NCBI GenBank assembly: GCA_003169895.1
Contig: PNAE01000004.1
Location: forward strand, 138,487 to 202,486
Source: Gemmatimonadota bacterium
GTDB lineage: Bacteria > Gemmatimonadota > Gemmatimonadetes > Gemmatimonadales > GWC2-71-9
Direction: 5' to 3'
DNA: 64,000 nt
Below the pieces are notes generated by a model. That model saw nothing but the letters and a program-made list of their open reading frames with translations, ran no database searches and was not told the DNA's origin. This document shows, piece after piece, positions 34,047-43,789 of this stretch. Each line of letters begins with the position of its first letter. The stretch's first letter is position 1. The translations under genes were made by a program, and so were the position numbers.

Positions 34047-34121
34047 GGGGCTGTAGCTCAGCTTGGTTAGAGTGCCGCACTGTCACTGCGGAGGTCGCGG
34101 GTTCGAGCCCCGTCAGCCCCG
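34047..34121 (+). tRNA. tRNA-Asp (anticodon GUC)
   Basis: 75 bases with a full cloverleaf. GGGGCTG pairs with CAGCCCC, the anticodon stem CCGCA/TGCGG encloses CTGTCAC (anticodon GTC), and the T loop is TTCGAGC. The discriminator is G, as expected for Asp; CCA is not encoded. Confidence 0.96.
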
Positions 34122-34125
34122 TTTC

Positions 34126-34151
34126 CACCCCGTTCCGACCCGGACGGGGTG
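34126..34151 (+). terminator. Terminator after tRNA-Asp
   Basis: CACCCCG (34126-34132) pairs with CGGGGTG (34145-34151), extended inward by TCCG/CGGA with one bulge, and is followed by a partly T-rich CTTTGCTT. It probably ends the tRNA transcript before the dcw cluster. Confidence 0.6.
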
Positions 34152-34164
34152 CTTTGCTTAAGGC

Positions 34165-34192
34165 GTGGATGGTGAGCGGTGAGCCGTGAAAC
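34165..34192 (+). repeat. Four GTGA-type heptamers before rsmH
   Basis: GTGGATG, GTGAGCG, GTGAGCC and GTGAAAC follow in tandem. Each contains a GTG and could mislead start calls: an in-frame GTG for rsmH falls in the third unit (34179). Confidence 0.75.
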
Positions 34193-34214
34193 CGGGCCGA
34201 CGGGACACGAGCCG

Positions 34215-35129
34215 GTGAGCGACACTGGCTGGCACGTCCCGGTCCTGCTTGCGCCGATTCTCGAGCGGGCGCGGAACGTCGAGCGCGTCGTGGATGCCAC
34301 GCTCGGACACGGCGGGCATGCGGCGGGATTCGTGGCTCAGGGCGCGCGCGTGCTCGGGATCGACCGAGATCCCGATGCCATCGTCACCGCGCGGACCCGG
34401 CTCGGCGACGACCGGGTCACCTACCTGCAGGCCTCGTACGCCAGCGATGTGGCGTTCCGGGCGGTGAACGCGTTCCGGCCCGAATTCATTCTCCTCGATC
34501 TTGGCGTGTCCTCACGGCAACTCGACCAGGCCGACCGGGGGTTCACGTTCCGCCCGGGCGCGCCGCTGGACATGCGCATGGGCCCGGATGTGCCGACGGC
34601 CGCCGACTGGCTGGCCCGCGTCGACGAACCGGAACTCACCGCGGCACTGCGCGACTTTGCCGACGAGCGGCACGCGGCCCGGATGGCGCGCGAGATCCTG
34701 CGGCGGCGCACCAACGCACCGTTCCTGATCAGCGACGATCTGGTGAACGCCATTCGTGCCGTGCTGGGCTCGCAGAGTGGCCCGGCGGATTTCGCCCGGG
34801 TTTTCCAGGGCCTGCGGATTGCCGTGAACGACGAGTTGGGCGGACTCGGGCGGGCGCTGCCCGTGTTTCGCGAGGCGCTGCCGGCCGGCGGAACGCTGGC
34901 GGTGATCAGTTATCATTCGGGCGAGGACCGGCTGGTGAAGGGCGCGTTTCGGGCGTGGCAGCAAGGATGCACCTGCCCGCCCAGATTGCCGCAATGCATA
35001 TGCGGCAGGACCTCGCTCGGATCGGCTGAGCCTCGCAAGGCGATCATCCCGCTCGCGGCGGAGGTCGCCCGCAACCCGCGCGCACGTAGTGCCAAGCTTC
35101 GCTTCTTCCGAGTTCATCATGCGGGCTAG
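34215..35129 (+). CDS. rsmH: 16S rRNA (cytosine1402-N4)-methyltransferase RsmH
   Basis: Methylates C1402 of 16S rRNA (formerly MraW). About 304 residues. Signature motifs: HVPVLL near the start, VVDATLGHGGHAAGF for SAM binding, ILLDLGVSSRQLDQADRGFTFRPGAPLDMRM, and the late ISYHSGEDRLVK. A short Cys-rich segment (GCTCPPRLPQCICG) near the end is also known in the family. I prefer the GTG at 34215 because the N-terminus then fits; GTG at 34179 lies in a tandem repeat. It opens the dcw cluster; no mraZ precedes it. Confidence 0.95.
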   Translation: MSDTGWHVPVLLAPILERARNVERVVDATLGHGGHAAGFVAQGARVLGIDRDPDAIVTARTRLGDDRVTYLQASYASDVAFRAVNAFRPEFILLDLGVSSRQLDQADRGFTFRPGAPLDMRMGPDVPTAADWLARVDEPELTAALRDFADERHAARMAREILRRRTNAPFLISDDLVNAIRAVLGSQSGPADFARVFQGLRIAVNDELGGLGRALPVFREALPAGGTLAVISYHSGEDRLVKGAFRAWQQGCTCPPRLPQCICGRTSLGSAEPRKAIIPLAAEVARNPRARSAKLRFFRVHHAG

Positions 35130-35400
35130 GGGACGCTACCTCGTATTTGCCTGGACGGCGGTGTTTCTCGCTGCCGTCGGCGCCATCGTCTTGCGCGACG
35201 GCGCGGCATATCCTGCGCGTCGCCACCTCGAGCAACTCAACGACAGCATCAAGGCGCTCGAAGGGACTCGCACCGATCTCCAGGCGAGAATCGAGGCCCT
35301 GCGCAGCTGGGACTCGCTGACGCCCAAGGTCCAGGCGCTCGGTTTGCGCTTCGCCACGGATTCCGAGGTCGTACAACTGCCGGCCCCGGTCAGGCACTGA
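35119..35400 (+). CDS. ftsL: Cell division protein FtsL
   Basis: 93 residues: a short cytosolic N-terminus (MRARGR), one membrane helix (YLVFAWTAVFLAAVGAIVL) and a periplasmic coiled coil (ARRHLEQLNDSIKALEGTRTDLQARIEALRS). In the division complex FtsL works with FtsB and FtsQ. The sequence is poorly conserved by nature; the call rests on size, topology and its place between rsmH and ftsI. It overlaps the rsmH 3' end by 11 bases. Confidence 0.8.
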   Translation: MRARGRYLVFAWTAVFLAAVGAIVLRDGAAYPARRHLEQLNDSIKALEGTRTDLQARIEALRSWDSLTPKVQALGLRFATDSEVVQLPAPVRH

Positions 35401-37343
35401 TGGCCAAGCCCGCGACACGCATTGTCTTCCTGCAAGCGCTACTCGCGCTGGCCGGCGCCGGGATTCTGGTGCGCAGCTTCGTGGTGCAGGTCGTCCAGCA
35501 CAACCTCTGGGCCGCGAAGCTGCGGCAGAAGCGCGAGACGGACAAGTCGATCCCGGCCCGCCGCGGCAGCATCTATGACCGCAATGGCCATCTGCTCGCG
35601 GCGAACCAGGAGCAGTACCGCATCACCATCGCGCTCAACGAGGTTCGCGACACCGCCGCCCTCGCGGCGAACCTCGAGCGTTCGCTGGGCCTGCCGAAGA
35701 CCCGGGTCGCGAACGAATTCCGCGATGACTATCCGTATTTCAATGGTCCGTACACGGCGGCGCAGGTGACGACATTGCGCGCGGTGCGCGGCGTACATCT
35801 CGACGTACTGTATCAGCGCGTGTATCCCATGCAGTCCCTCGCCGACCGCATCCTGGGTCGCGTCGATGACAACGGCGCCAAGGGCATCGAGGGCATGGAG
35901 AAGGCGCTCGATACCCTGCTCCAGGGGCGGCCCGGCATGGAGCATGACCTGCTGGATGCCAAGGGCAACCTGCTCCGGTCGCCCGGTGCCCCGCTGCTCC
36001 GGCCGGTGGCCGGCCGCGACGTGTACCTCACCATCGACGATGACCTGCAGGGGGTGGCGGAAGGGGCGCTGCGCAACGCGGTTGCGAACAACAATGCGCG
36101 CGGCGGCGACATCGTGATCGTGGACGTCCGGTCGGGTGAGATTCTTGCCATCGCTTCGGTCCGCACCGACAGCACCACGCACCGGCTGGCATCGACATCG
36201 TCTGCGCTGGTGGAGCCGAACGAGCCGGGGTCGACATCGAAGTTGTTCACCGTGGCCGCACTGCTGCGCACCGGTGCGGATACGACGCCGGTGGACGGCG
36301 AAGGCGGGCGGTGGATCATGCCGATCGGCCGCGGCACCCGGATGATTGCCGACGTGGACAAGCGGAGTGGACCGGTCACGCTGGGTGAAACGGTCAAGTA
36401 CTCCAGCAATATCGCGATCTCGAAGTTTTCGCTGAACCTCCAGCCGGCGGAACAGTACGAAGCGATTCGCGACTTCGGGTTCGGGACGCCGCTCGGCATC
36501 GGCTTTCCCGGGGAAGCGAGCGGCAAGTTGCGGCGTCCCGCGCTGTGGGAGAACCGACTCCTGACCCAGCCCTCACTCGGACAAGGGTATGAGTGGGAGG
36601 CCACCGCCGCGCAGCTTGCCGTCGGCTACGCGGCCATCGCCAACCATGGCGTGCTGATGGCGCCGACGCTGTTGCGCGAGGTGCATGACGAGCATGGCGT
36701 CGTGACGTGGCGCCACCAGCCCGACACCGTGCGCCGTGCCGTCCCCGATTCCGTCGCGGCAAAACTGGTCGAATATCTCGGGCTCGCGACCGACAGCGGA
36801 GGCACCGGCGTCCGCGCCCAGCTCGATCGGTACCACGTGGTCGGCAAGACTGGAACGGCGAAGGTCATGGCCGGCGGATATCGCGCGTCGTTCGTCGGCA
36901 TCTTCTCCGGTGACAATCCGCAGGTCGTGGCCTACGTGCTGATCGACCGGCCATCCACGGGAAAGATCTATGGCGGCGACGTCGCAGCGCCGATCTTCGC
37001 CTCGGTGCTGAAGCAGGCGCTCGCGTTGCCGAACAGTCCGCTCGATCGCAGTCGCCTCACCGCGACGGTCGCAATGTCGCCAATCACCCGCGCAGCACTC
37101 GTGACGACCCCACGGATGCGCAGCGTGCCGGTGCCGGTGGCGCGGTCGCAGGTGAGCCACGCGCGCTCGGAGATTCCCAACCTGGCTGGCCAGCCGGTTC
37201 GCGATGCCATCGTTGCCCTCGAGCGGGCGGGGTTCGCGGTTCGCCTGATGGGTCGCGCGCGCGCGCGCAGTACCGTGCCCGCCGCCGGTGATTCGCTGCC
37301 GCGCGGGGCCACTGTTACGCTCTACGCCGACTCTACGCCATGA
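35400..37343 (+). CDS. ftsI: Peptidoglycan D,D-transpeptidase FtsI (PBP3)
   Basis: The septal transpeptidase that crosslinks peptidoglycan with FtsW. 647 residues: TM helix near 10-28, dimerisation domain (KSIPARRGSIYDRNGHLLA), then the transpeptidase domain with the catalytic serine near residue 278 (PGSTSKLF), SSN in KYSSNIAIS and KTGTAK. A single PASTA domain ends the protein (from EIPNLAGQPVRDAIVALERAGFAVRL). PASTA domains on FtsI are known from several phyla. The ATG overlaps the ftsL stop, and murE starts inside its last codons. Confidence 0.95.
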   Translation: MAKPATRIVFLQALLALAGAGILVRSFVVQVVQHNLWAAKLRQKRETDKSIPARRGSIYDRNGHLLAANQEQYRITIALNEVRDTAALAANLERSLGLPKTRVANEFRDDYPYFNGPYTAAQVTTLRAVRGVHLDVLYQRVYPMQSLADRILGRVDDNGAKGIEGMEKALDTLLQGRPGMEHDLLDAKGNLLRSPGAPLLRPVAGRDVYLTIDDDLQGVAEGALRNAVANNNARGGDIVIVDVRSGEILAIASVRTDSTTHRLASTSSALVEPNEPGSTSKLFTVAALLRTGADTTPVDGEGGRWIMPIGRGTRMIADVDKRSGPVTLGETVKYSSNIAISKFSLNLQPAEQYEAIRDFGFGTPLGIGFPGEASGKLRRPALWENRLLTQPSLGQGYEWEATAAQLAVGYAAIANHGVLMAPTLLREVHDEHGVVTWRHQPDTVRRAVPDSVAAKLVEYLGLATDSGGTGVRAQLDRYHVVGKTGTAKVMAGGYRASFVGIFSGDNPQVVAYVLIDRPSTGKIYGGDVAAPIFASVLKQALALPNSPLDRSRLTATVAMSPITRAALVTTPRMRSVPVPVARSQVSHARSEIPNLAGQPVRDAIVALERAGFAVRLMGRARARSTVPAAGDSLPRGATVTLYADSTP

Positions 37344-38785
37344 CCCTGCAGGACCTGGTTCGCGCGCTCCGCCACCACGACCTCGTTGCCGACGCATCTC
37401 ACGCGGACGTCGCCCTCAGCAGCATCGAGGTCGACTCCAGGCTGGTGAAGCCCGGCGCCCTGTTCGTCGCGATCCGCGGATCGATCGCCGACGGAAACAG
37501 GTTCATCCCGCAGGCGCTGCAGCATGGCGCGGCGGCGCTGGTCGCCGAGCAGCCGGGTGAAACTTCCGTGCCGGTCGTGGTGGTTCGCGACGGGCGCCGC
37601 GCGGCGCAGGTCATCGCCGAGACGTGGTACGGGCAACCCACGGCGCAGCTGCGCCTTGTCGGCATCACGGGCACCAACGGCAAGACGACCACAACCGCCA
37701 TCATGCGCCACCTGCTCAACCAGAACAGCGATGTCGGCAGCGTCGGCACCCTTGGTGCCTTCGACGGAGCCGGTGATCGCGTCGACTCGTCTGCCGGGTC
37801 GCTCACCACGCCGGGCCCGCTCGATCTGCAGGCCACCTTCCGTGGCCTGGTCGACCGAGGGGTTCGTCACGTGGCAATGGAAACGTCGTCCCATGCGCTC
37901 GACCAGGGACGGCTCGACGGCATCACCTTCGCCGCCGGAATCTTCACCAACCTCACCCGCGAGCATCTCGACTATCACGGCACGATGGAGCAATACCGCG
38001 GGGCCAAGTTGCGCCTCGCCGATCGGGTCGCCAGCGATGGCGTGTTGTCGCTGAATGCCGATGATCCGGCGTGGACGCCGCTGCGCGCCGATCGTCGTGC
38101 GCTGGCATGGGGAACCGCAGCGGACGCTGACGTCACGGTCGCCGACACGATCTACCGCGCATCCGGGACCCGCTTCACCCTGGGCGGGCGGTTCGGCACC
38201 CGCGACACGTCAATCCCGTTCCTCGGCGAGTTCAACGTCGCCAACGCAGCCAGTGCGGCGACTGTCGCCCTCGGTCTCGGCATGCCTCTCGACGACGTGG
38301 TGGAACGGCTGGCGACTGCGCCACAGGTGCCCGGTCGAATGGAGCGGCTCGCCGACGCTCCATTCACGGTGCTGCGCGACTATGCCCACACGCCGGACGC
38401 GTTCGAGCGCGTGCTCGCGATGCTCCGGCCGCTGGTGCCCGGCCGCCTGTTCATCCTGTTCGGCTGCGGCGGGGAACGTGACACCGGCAAGCGGCCCATC
38501 ATGGGGCGGATCGCGGCGGAGCGCGCCGATCGGGTGATTCTCACCTCGGACAACCCCCGCCACGAGGATCCGGAGAAGATCATCGACGACATTGTTGTCG
38601 AGATGCCCGCCGACTCGTACGACCGGATCCTCGACCGCGAGGATGCCATCGCGCACGTGCTGCGGATGGCCCGCCCGGGCGACACCGTGCTGCTGGCCGG
38701 CAAGGGCCATGAGACGTATCAGGTCGAGGGCAGCACGCATCGGTACTTTGACGAGCGAGCAATCGTGCGGTCGTTGCTGCAATGA
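37340..38785 (+). CDS. murE: UDP-MurNAc-tripeptide synthetase MurE, meso-DAP type
   Basis: Adds the third amino acid to UDP-MurNAc-L-Ala-D-Glu. 481 residues: N-terminal UDP-binding domain, ATP motif GTNGKTTTTAIM, and the C-terminal domain with the specificity motif D404-N-P-R (SDNPRHEDPEKI), which marks use of meso-diaminopimelate and a Gram-negative-type wall. LRDYAHTPDAFERVL is also typical. The start overlaps the ftsI stop (ATGA), and its stop overlaps murF in the same way. Confidence 0.96.
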   Translation: MTLQDLVRALRHHDLVADASHADVALSSIEVDSRLVKPGALFVAIRGSIADGNRFIPQALQHGAAALVAEQPGETSVPVVVVRDGRRAAQVIAETWYGQPTAQLRLVGITGTNGKTTTTAIMRHLLNQNSDVGSVGTLGAFDGAGDRVDSSAGSLTTPGPLDLQATFRGLVDRGVRHVAMETSSHALDQGRLDGITFAAGIFTNLTREHLDYHGTMEQYRGAKLRLADRVASDGVLSLNADDPAWTPLRADRRALAWGTAADADVTVADTIYRASGTRFTLGGRFGTRDTSIPFLGEFNVANAASAATVALGLGMPLDDVVERLATAPQVPGRMERLADAPFTVLRDYAHTPDAFERVLAMLRPLVPGRLFILFGCGGERDTGKRPIMGRIAAERADRVILTSDNPRHEDPEKIIDDIVVEMPADSYDRILDREDAIAHVLRMARPGDTVLLAGKGHETYQVEGSTHRYFDERAIVRSLLQ

Positions 38786-40137
38786 CCGCACTGCGGTTTT
38801 CCGACGCATGGGTCCGGGCGGCGCTCGGTCTGACTGGCAGCGGGACCGGGGGCTTCGACGCGATCGTCACCGACACTCGCACACTGGCGCCGGGCGCATT
38901 GTTCGTCGCGCTCACGGGCGAACGCTTCGACGCGCACGAATTCCTCACCGTGGCGCGCGATGCCGGGGCGCAAGGCGCCGTGGTCCGCGCCGGCACCGAG
39001 GCGATTCCCGGTCTCACGCTCTACCCGGTGGTCGACACCTTACGGGCGCTCGGCGCGCTCGCCGCGGCGCATCGGCGGAGTTTTTCCGGCCCGGTGATCG
39101 GCATCACCGGGCAGAACGGAAAGACATCGACCAAGGAGATGGTCGCGGCGGTTCTTGCGACAAAATGGCGGACGCACAAGACGCGCGCGAACCTGAACAA
39201 CCTGGTTGGCGTCCCGATGACGATCCTCGAAGCGCCCGCCGCGACGGAAGCACTGGTCGTCGAGGCTGGCGCCAATCTGCCCGGCGAGATCGCGCGCTAC
39301 CAGGAGATCATCCGTCCGGACGTGGCGGTGGTGCTGAACGCGGGAGAGGGGCATCTCGAGGGCTTCGGTTCGATCGAAGGCGTGATCCGGGAGAAGCTAT
39401 CGCTCGCGAAGGACGCGCCTCTCGCCCTCGTGGGGACGGAGCCGGCGTCGCTCGCATCGCGCGCCAGCGCGCTTGCACGGCGGGTGATCACGGCCGGGCT
39501 TGCCGGCGCCGACGTCGTACCCGATTCGGTCGAGCTAACGCCCGACGGCCGGCCGATCATCTCGATCGACGACCGGCGGTTCACGCTAGCCGCTCGCGGC
39601 CGACATCAGGCCGGCAACGCGATGTTTGCATGGGCACTGGTGCGCGAGCTCAATCTCGATCGTGACGCAGCCGCGCGTGCGCTGGAGCAGCTTGCCATCC
39701 CCGGTGGGCGGGGTGAACTGACGCAGCATGGCGGACTGACCATCGTGAACGACGGCTACAATGCAAACCCGCAGTCATTCGCGACGGCAATCGGCTTGGC
39801 GGAGGACCTGCGGCCCGGGCGTCGCCTCGTCTTCGTGGCGGGGAGCATGCGTGAGCTTGGCGCCCACGCCGACGCGCTGCATCGCCAGGTGGCTGGCTGG
39901 CTGGCGGCACTCGAACCGGACGTCCTCGCCCTGGTCGGTGACTTCGTCCCCGCGTTTGCCGAGCACCGGGAGCGGTACCGCGGGCGACTCGTCGAGGCGC
40001 CTGACGCGGACACGCTCGCGCCCCTGCTGGCCGAGCGCTTGCGAGGCGATGAACTGGTGGTACTCAAGGGTTCACGCGGAGTGACATTGGAACGTATTCT
40101 TCCGGCGGTGCTCGCCCGCGCCGCCACCACGACCTGA
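38782..40137 (+). CDS. murF: UDP-MurNAc-tripeptide:D-Ala-D-Ala ligase MurF
   Basis: Adds D-Ala-D-Ala to give UDP-MurNAc-pentapeptide. 451 residues with the three Mur domains: N-terminal (DTRTLAPGALFVALTGERFDAHEF), central ATP-binding GQNGKTSTKEMVAAVL and the family box EAGANLPGEI, and C-terminal NDGYNANPQSF. The frame runs without interruption, and the ATG overlaps the murE stop. Confidence 0.96.
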   Translation: MTALRFSDAWVRAALGLTGSGTGGFDAIVTDTRTLAPGALFVALTGERFDAHEFLTVARDAGAQGAVVRAGTEAIPGLTLYPVVDTLRALGALAAAHRRSFSGPVIGITGQNGKTSTKEMVAAVLATKWRTHKTRANLNNLVGVPMTILEAPAATEALVVEAGANLPGEIARYQEIIRPDVAVVLNAGEGHLEGFGSIEGVIREKLSLAKDAPLALVGTEPASLASRASALARRVITAGLAGADVVPDSVELTPDGRPIISIDDRRFTLAARGRHQAGNAMFAWALVRELNLDRDAAARALEQLAIPGGRGELTQHGGLTIVNDGYNANPQSFATAIGLAEDLRPGRRLVFVAGSMRELGAHADALHRQVAGWLAALEPDVLALVGDFVPAFAEHRERYRGRLVEAPDADTLAPLLAERLRGDELVVLKGSRGVTLERILPAVLARAATTT

Positions 40138-40143
40138 GGCTGG

Positions 40144-41271
40144 ATGCTCTACACCCTGCTGGCACCGCTCGGGAAGACCCACCTCTTCTTCAACCTGTTC
40201 ACCTACATCTCGTTCCGCGCGGCGGGCGCAATGGTGACGGCGTTGCTGATCGCGTTTGCGGTGGGACCGTGGATCATCGGCCGGCTGCGAGCCCTCAAGG
40301 TTGGGCAGGTCATCCGTTCCAATGGGCCCGCGAGCCATCAGGCGAAGCGTGGCACGCCCACAATGGGTGGTCTGATCATCATCACCGCGACGGTCGTTCC
40401 CACTTTGCTCTGGGCGCCGCTCGACAATCGGTTCATCGTCGTCACCGTGATCGCGATGTTGTGGACCGGCGCGATCGGGTTCGTCGACGACTATCTCAAG
40501 GTCGTGGAGGGTCGCTCGCGTGGGCTGGTGGCCAAATGGAAGCTGATCGCCCAGATCCTGTTCGGCGCCACGCTCGGCATCATGCTCCTCGTCTGGCCAG
40601 TGGTATCACCCGCGACGGTGCCTGCGGCGGGCACGACGGTGCCGTTCTTCAAGTACCTGGTGATCGTGTTCGTCCCGATACTGTATGTCATCTTTGTTAC
40701 CGGGGTAGTGACCGGGTTTTCCAACGCCGTCAACCTGACCGATGGACTTGACGGTCTTGCCACCGGACTCTCGATCATCGCGGCCGCCGCATTCGCGCTG
40801 TTCGCCTACATCCTCGGCCGCGTCGACGCCACCAGCTACCTGAACCTGTTCTACCTGCCGGGCTCCGGCGAACTGGCGGTGTTCTGTGCCGCGCTGATGG
40901 GCGGGTGTCTCGGCTTTCTGTGGTTCAACGCGCCCCCCGCCCGCGTGTTCATGGGAGATACCGGCAGCCTCGCCATCGGCGGGTCGTTCGGCACCGTCGC
41001 AATCCTGCTCAAGTCGGAGTTCCTGCTGGTGATCATCGGCGGCGTGTTCGTGGCCGAAGCGGTCTCGGTGATGATCCAGACCGGTACCTACAAGTACTAC
41101 AAGCGGTCGAGGGGTAGGGAGTTCGCCGATTCGCACCGCGTCTTCCGCATGGCGCCGCTGCATCACCATTTCGAGAAGCTGGGATGGAACGAAGCCACCA
41201 TCGTGGTGCGGTTCTGGATCCTCGGCATCTTCTGCGCGCTGGTCGCACTGGCGACGCTGAAGCTGCGATGA
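40144..41271 (+). CDS. mraY: Phospho-MurNAc-pentapeptide translocase MraY
   Basis: Integral membrane enzyme that makes lipid I from UDP-MurNAc-pentapeptide and undecaprenyl phosphate. 375 residues, ten membrane helices. Typical motifs: [21 protein letters not shown], the catalytic [22 protein letters not shown], and [15 protein letters not shown] near the end. It begins six bases after murF and overlaps murD by four bases. Confidence 0.96.
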   Translation: MLYTLLAPLGKTHLFFNLFTYISFRAAGAMVTALLIAFAVGPWIIGRLRALKVGQVIRSNGPASHQAKRGTPTMGGLIIITATVVPTLLWAPLDNRFIVVTVIAMLWTGAIGFVDDYLKVVEGRSRGLVAKWKLIAQILFGATLGIMLLVWPVVSPATVPAAGTTVPFFKYLVIVFVPILYVIFVTGVVTGFSNAVNLTDGLDGLATGLSIIAAAAFALFAYILGRVDATSYLNLFYLPGSGELAVFCAALMGGCLGFLWFNAPPARVFMGDTGSLAIGGSFGTVAILLKSEFLLVIIGGVFVAEAVSVMIQTGTYKYYKRSRGREFADSHRVFRMAPLHHHFEKLGWNEATIVVRFWILGIFCALVALATLKLR

Positions 41272-42638
41272 GCCGGCTCGACGATTGGCGCGTTTCGGGA
41301 CGGGAGGTGAGCGTCGCCGGCCTGGCCCGGAGCGGCACCGCGGCGGCCCGACTGCTGTTGGCGCACGGCCTTCCCGTGTACGTGTCCGACAGCGGCGACA
41401 CTGATGTGGTACGCGCCGCGGCAGATGCACTGCGCGCCGAATCGGGTGTCCTGGTGGGAGTCGACACCGGCGGGCACGATCTTGGCCGCGTGCGCAACAG
41501 CAGCGGGTTGATCCTCTCCCCGGGGATCCCGCCGGAGTCGCCAGTCGTCCGCGCCGCGATCGGCGCCGGCGTGCCGGTGCTCGCTGAAGCGCAGCTCGGT
41601 CTCGATGCGATGCCCGAGGTGCGGTCGATGGTGGTGACCGGAACGAACGGCAAGACGACCACGACTGCGCTGGTCGACCATCTGCTGCGAGCGGACGGAC
41701 GTCGCAGCGTCGCCGCCGGCAACATCGGCAACCCGCTCTCTGCCGTCGCGATGACCGAGCCCCTTCCGGAATGGCTGGCGGTGGAGCTGTCGTCATTCCA
41801 GTTGCACGATTGTCCGGACCTGGCGCCAACGGTGGGCATCCTCACCAACCTGGCGCCTGACCATCTCGATCGCTATCCGTCGCTGGCGGCCTATTATGCC
41901 GACAAGGCGCGGATGTTCGCCAATGCCGCGACTACTTCGATCTGGGTCAGCAATCTCGACGACGCGGATTCACGCACGATGGTGGCCGAGGTTGCTGGCC
42001 GGCACCTGGCGTTCTCGACCGCGGCCGGGACGCGCGCCGACGCATGGTACGATCGCGCGGCCGACCAGCTGGTGCTGGCGGGACGGCCGCTCCTCGCGCG
42101 TGGCGACCTGCCGTTGCTCGGCGATCACAACGTGGCCAACGCGCTGGCGGCGTCGCTGGCACTCCATGCCGCCGGCGTCGACCACGTGGTACTGGCGGCA
42201 GGCCTGGCCACGTTCCGGCCGCTACGGCATCGGATGGAACCGGTGCGTGAGGTCGATGGCGTGCTGTGGATCAACGACTCCAAGGCCACGAATGTCGCGT
42301 CCACGCGCGTCGCGATTCAGGCCATGACGCGACCCTTCGTCCTGCTGCTTGGCGGCCGGCACAAGGGCGAACCCTACATCGACCTGGTGGGGCCGCTGTG
42401 CGAGCGAGGCGTTGCGGTCATCGCCTATGGCGAAGCCGGCGACCTCATCGAGCACGACCTGGGGCCGGCCATCCGCGTGGTCCGTGGCCGGACGTTCGAG
42501 GACGTGGTCATCAAGGCGCGGATCCTGACGCCCACCGGCGGCGTGGTGCTGCTGTCACCCGCGTGCTCGAGCTACGACATGTTCGATAATTACGAACAGC
42601 GCGGCGCGACGTTCCGCTCGCTCGTCGAGGCAATGTGA
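41268..42638 (+). CDS. murD: UDP-MurNAc-L-Ala:D-Glu ligase MurD
   Basis: Adds D-glutamate to UDP-MurNAc-L-Ala. 456 residues. N-terminal Rossmann domain (EVSVAGLARSGTAAARLL), ATP motif TGTNGKTTTTALV, central ELSSFQLHDC and TNLAPDHLDRY, and C-terminal NDSKATNVASTRVAI with LLLGGRHKGEPY and LLSPACSSYDMFDNYEQRG. The ATG overlaps the mraY stop; ftsW starts at its last codon (GTGA). Confidence 0.96.
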   Translation: MSRLDDWRVSGREVSVAGLARSGTAAARLLLAHGLPVYVSDSGDTDVVRAAADALRAESGVLVGVDTGGHDLGRVRNSSGLILSPGIPPESPVVRAAIGAGVPVLAEAQLGLDAMPEVRSMVVTGTNGKTTTTALVDHLLRADGRRSVAAGNIGNPLSAVAMTEPLPEWLAVELSSFQLHDCPDLAPTVGILTNLAPDHLDRYPSLAAYYADKARMFANAATTSIWVSNLDDADSRTMVAEVAGRHLAFSTAAGTRADAWYDRAADQLVLAGRPLLARGDLPLLGDHNVANALAASLALHAAGVDHVVLAAGLATFRPLRHRMEPVREVDGVLWINDSKATNVASTRVAIQAMTRPFVLLLGGRHKGEPYIDLVGPLCERGVAVIAYGEAGDLIEHDLGPAIRVVRGRTFEDVVIKARILTPTGGVVLLSPACSSYDMFDNYEQRGATFRSLVEAM

Positions 42639-43789
42639 GCGCGCAGGCCGTCCGTCATCCCGGCGAATTCCGTTGGGAGACGCGGCTGCTCGCCGTCGCG
42701 ACGCTGATCCTCACCGCGCTCGGGATCGCCAGTTGCTACGCGTTGGGCACGTACCTTCCGGAATGGCACCATCAGGCGACGCAGCAAGCCGTGGCGGCGC
42801 TTGCCGGTGGAGTGGTGTTCCTGGTTGCCGCGCGCACCGACTATCAGATCTGGCGCAAGCTCGCGCTGCCGATGTTCCTGCTTACGCTGGCGGGACTGGT
42901 TGTCATCGCAATGGTGGCGGTGGCCTGGCCAGGCAAGAAGGCGCCCGGCGCCCTGAACAGCCTGTTCCCGGTGGTCAATGGCGCACATCGCTGGATCTAC
43001 CTCGGCGCCCAGGTGCAGGTGGCGGAAATCGCCCGGTTCACGCTGACGGCGTGGCTTGCCGCACACGCCGCCAAGCTGGGCAGCAAGGTGCGCAGCTTCA
43101 ACGAAGGCTTCTTGCCACTCGTTGGCAGCGTTGTCGCTGTCGCACTGCTGGTCAAGGTGGAACCGAGCGTGTCAATGGCCGTCGTGCTCGGAGTCGTCGG
43201 CGTCACGGTCATCTTCACGGCTGGCGCCAAGGTGCCGCATGTGGTGCTCGTGGCGGTGATCGCCGTGGTCGGGCTCGTGCTGATCCTCAGGTTCGATCGA
43301 GTTCGATCGAACCGCGAGAAGCAGTACCAGGGGTCGGCGGTCCAATGCACGACGGACGAGCAGGCCTGCCAGTCGCTGATCGGCTTCGGTTCGGGCGGCG
43401 TCTTCGGCGTCGGATTCGAACGCGGGACCCAGAAGCTCGGCTTCCTGCCCGAGGCGTACTCCGACTTCCTGCTCGCGGTGATCGGTGAGGAATGGGGCCT
43501 GGTCGGCGTCACGTTCGTGGCGCTCTGCTTCGCCGTGTTCTGCTGGATGGGCTTCCGGATCGCCCGCACGGCGCGCGATCCGTTCGGCACCTACCTGGCA
43601 TCGGGACTTACCATGGCCGTCGGTGTGACCGCGTTCATGCACGCGGCCGTCGTCACCTGGCTGATGCCGCCGACCGGGCTGACGCTGCCATTCATGTCAG
43701 TGGGGCGGGTATCGCTGCTGTTGTCGCTCCTTTCCGCCGGCGTGATCGTGTCGATCGGACGGCAGCGTGGGCGTCCGGCGCGCCAATGA
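42635..43789 (+). CDS. ftsW: Septal SEDS glycosyltransferase FtsW
   Basis: Polymerises lipid II at the septum together with FtsI. 384 residues, about ten membrane helices. The SEDS signatures are recognisable: GAHRWIYLGAQVQVAEIARF, LVKVEPSVSMAVVLG, FGSGGVFGVGFERGTQKLGFLPEAYSDFLLAVIGEEWG and LPPTGLTLPFMSVGR-type end. A direct 10-base duplication at 43291-43310 adds a basic segment (RFDRVRSNR) in the loop after the predicted fifth to sixth helix. GTG overlaps the murD stop. Confidence 0.95.
   Translation: MSAQAVRHPGEFRWETRLLAVATLILTALGIASCYALGTYLPEWHHQATQQAVAALAGGVVFLVAARTDYQIWRKLALPMFLLTLAGLVVIAMVAVAWPGKKAPGALNSLFPVVNGAHRWIYLGAQVQVAEIARFTLTAWLAAHAAKLGSKVRSFNEGFLPLVGSVVAVALLVKVEPSVSMAVVLGVVGVTVIFTAGAKVPHVVLVAVIAVVGLVLILRFDRVRSNREKQYQGSAVQCTTDEQACQSLIGFGSGGVFGVGFERGTQKLGFLPEAYSDFLLAVIGEEWGLVGVTFVALCFAVFCWMGFRIARTARDPFGTYLASGLTMAVGVTAFMHAAVVTWLMPPTGLTLPFMSVGRVSLLLSLLSAGVIVSIGRQRGRPARQ

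Noticed and set aside
34179-34214. GTG at 34179 as the rsmH start
   Set aside because: It lies in the third unit of a tandem heptamer and would add 12 non-conserved residues.
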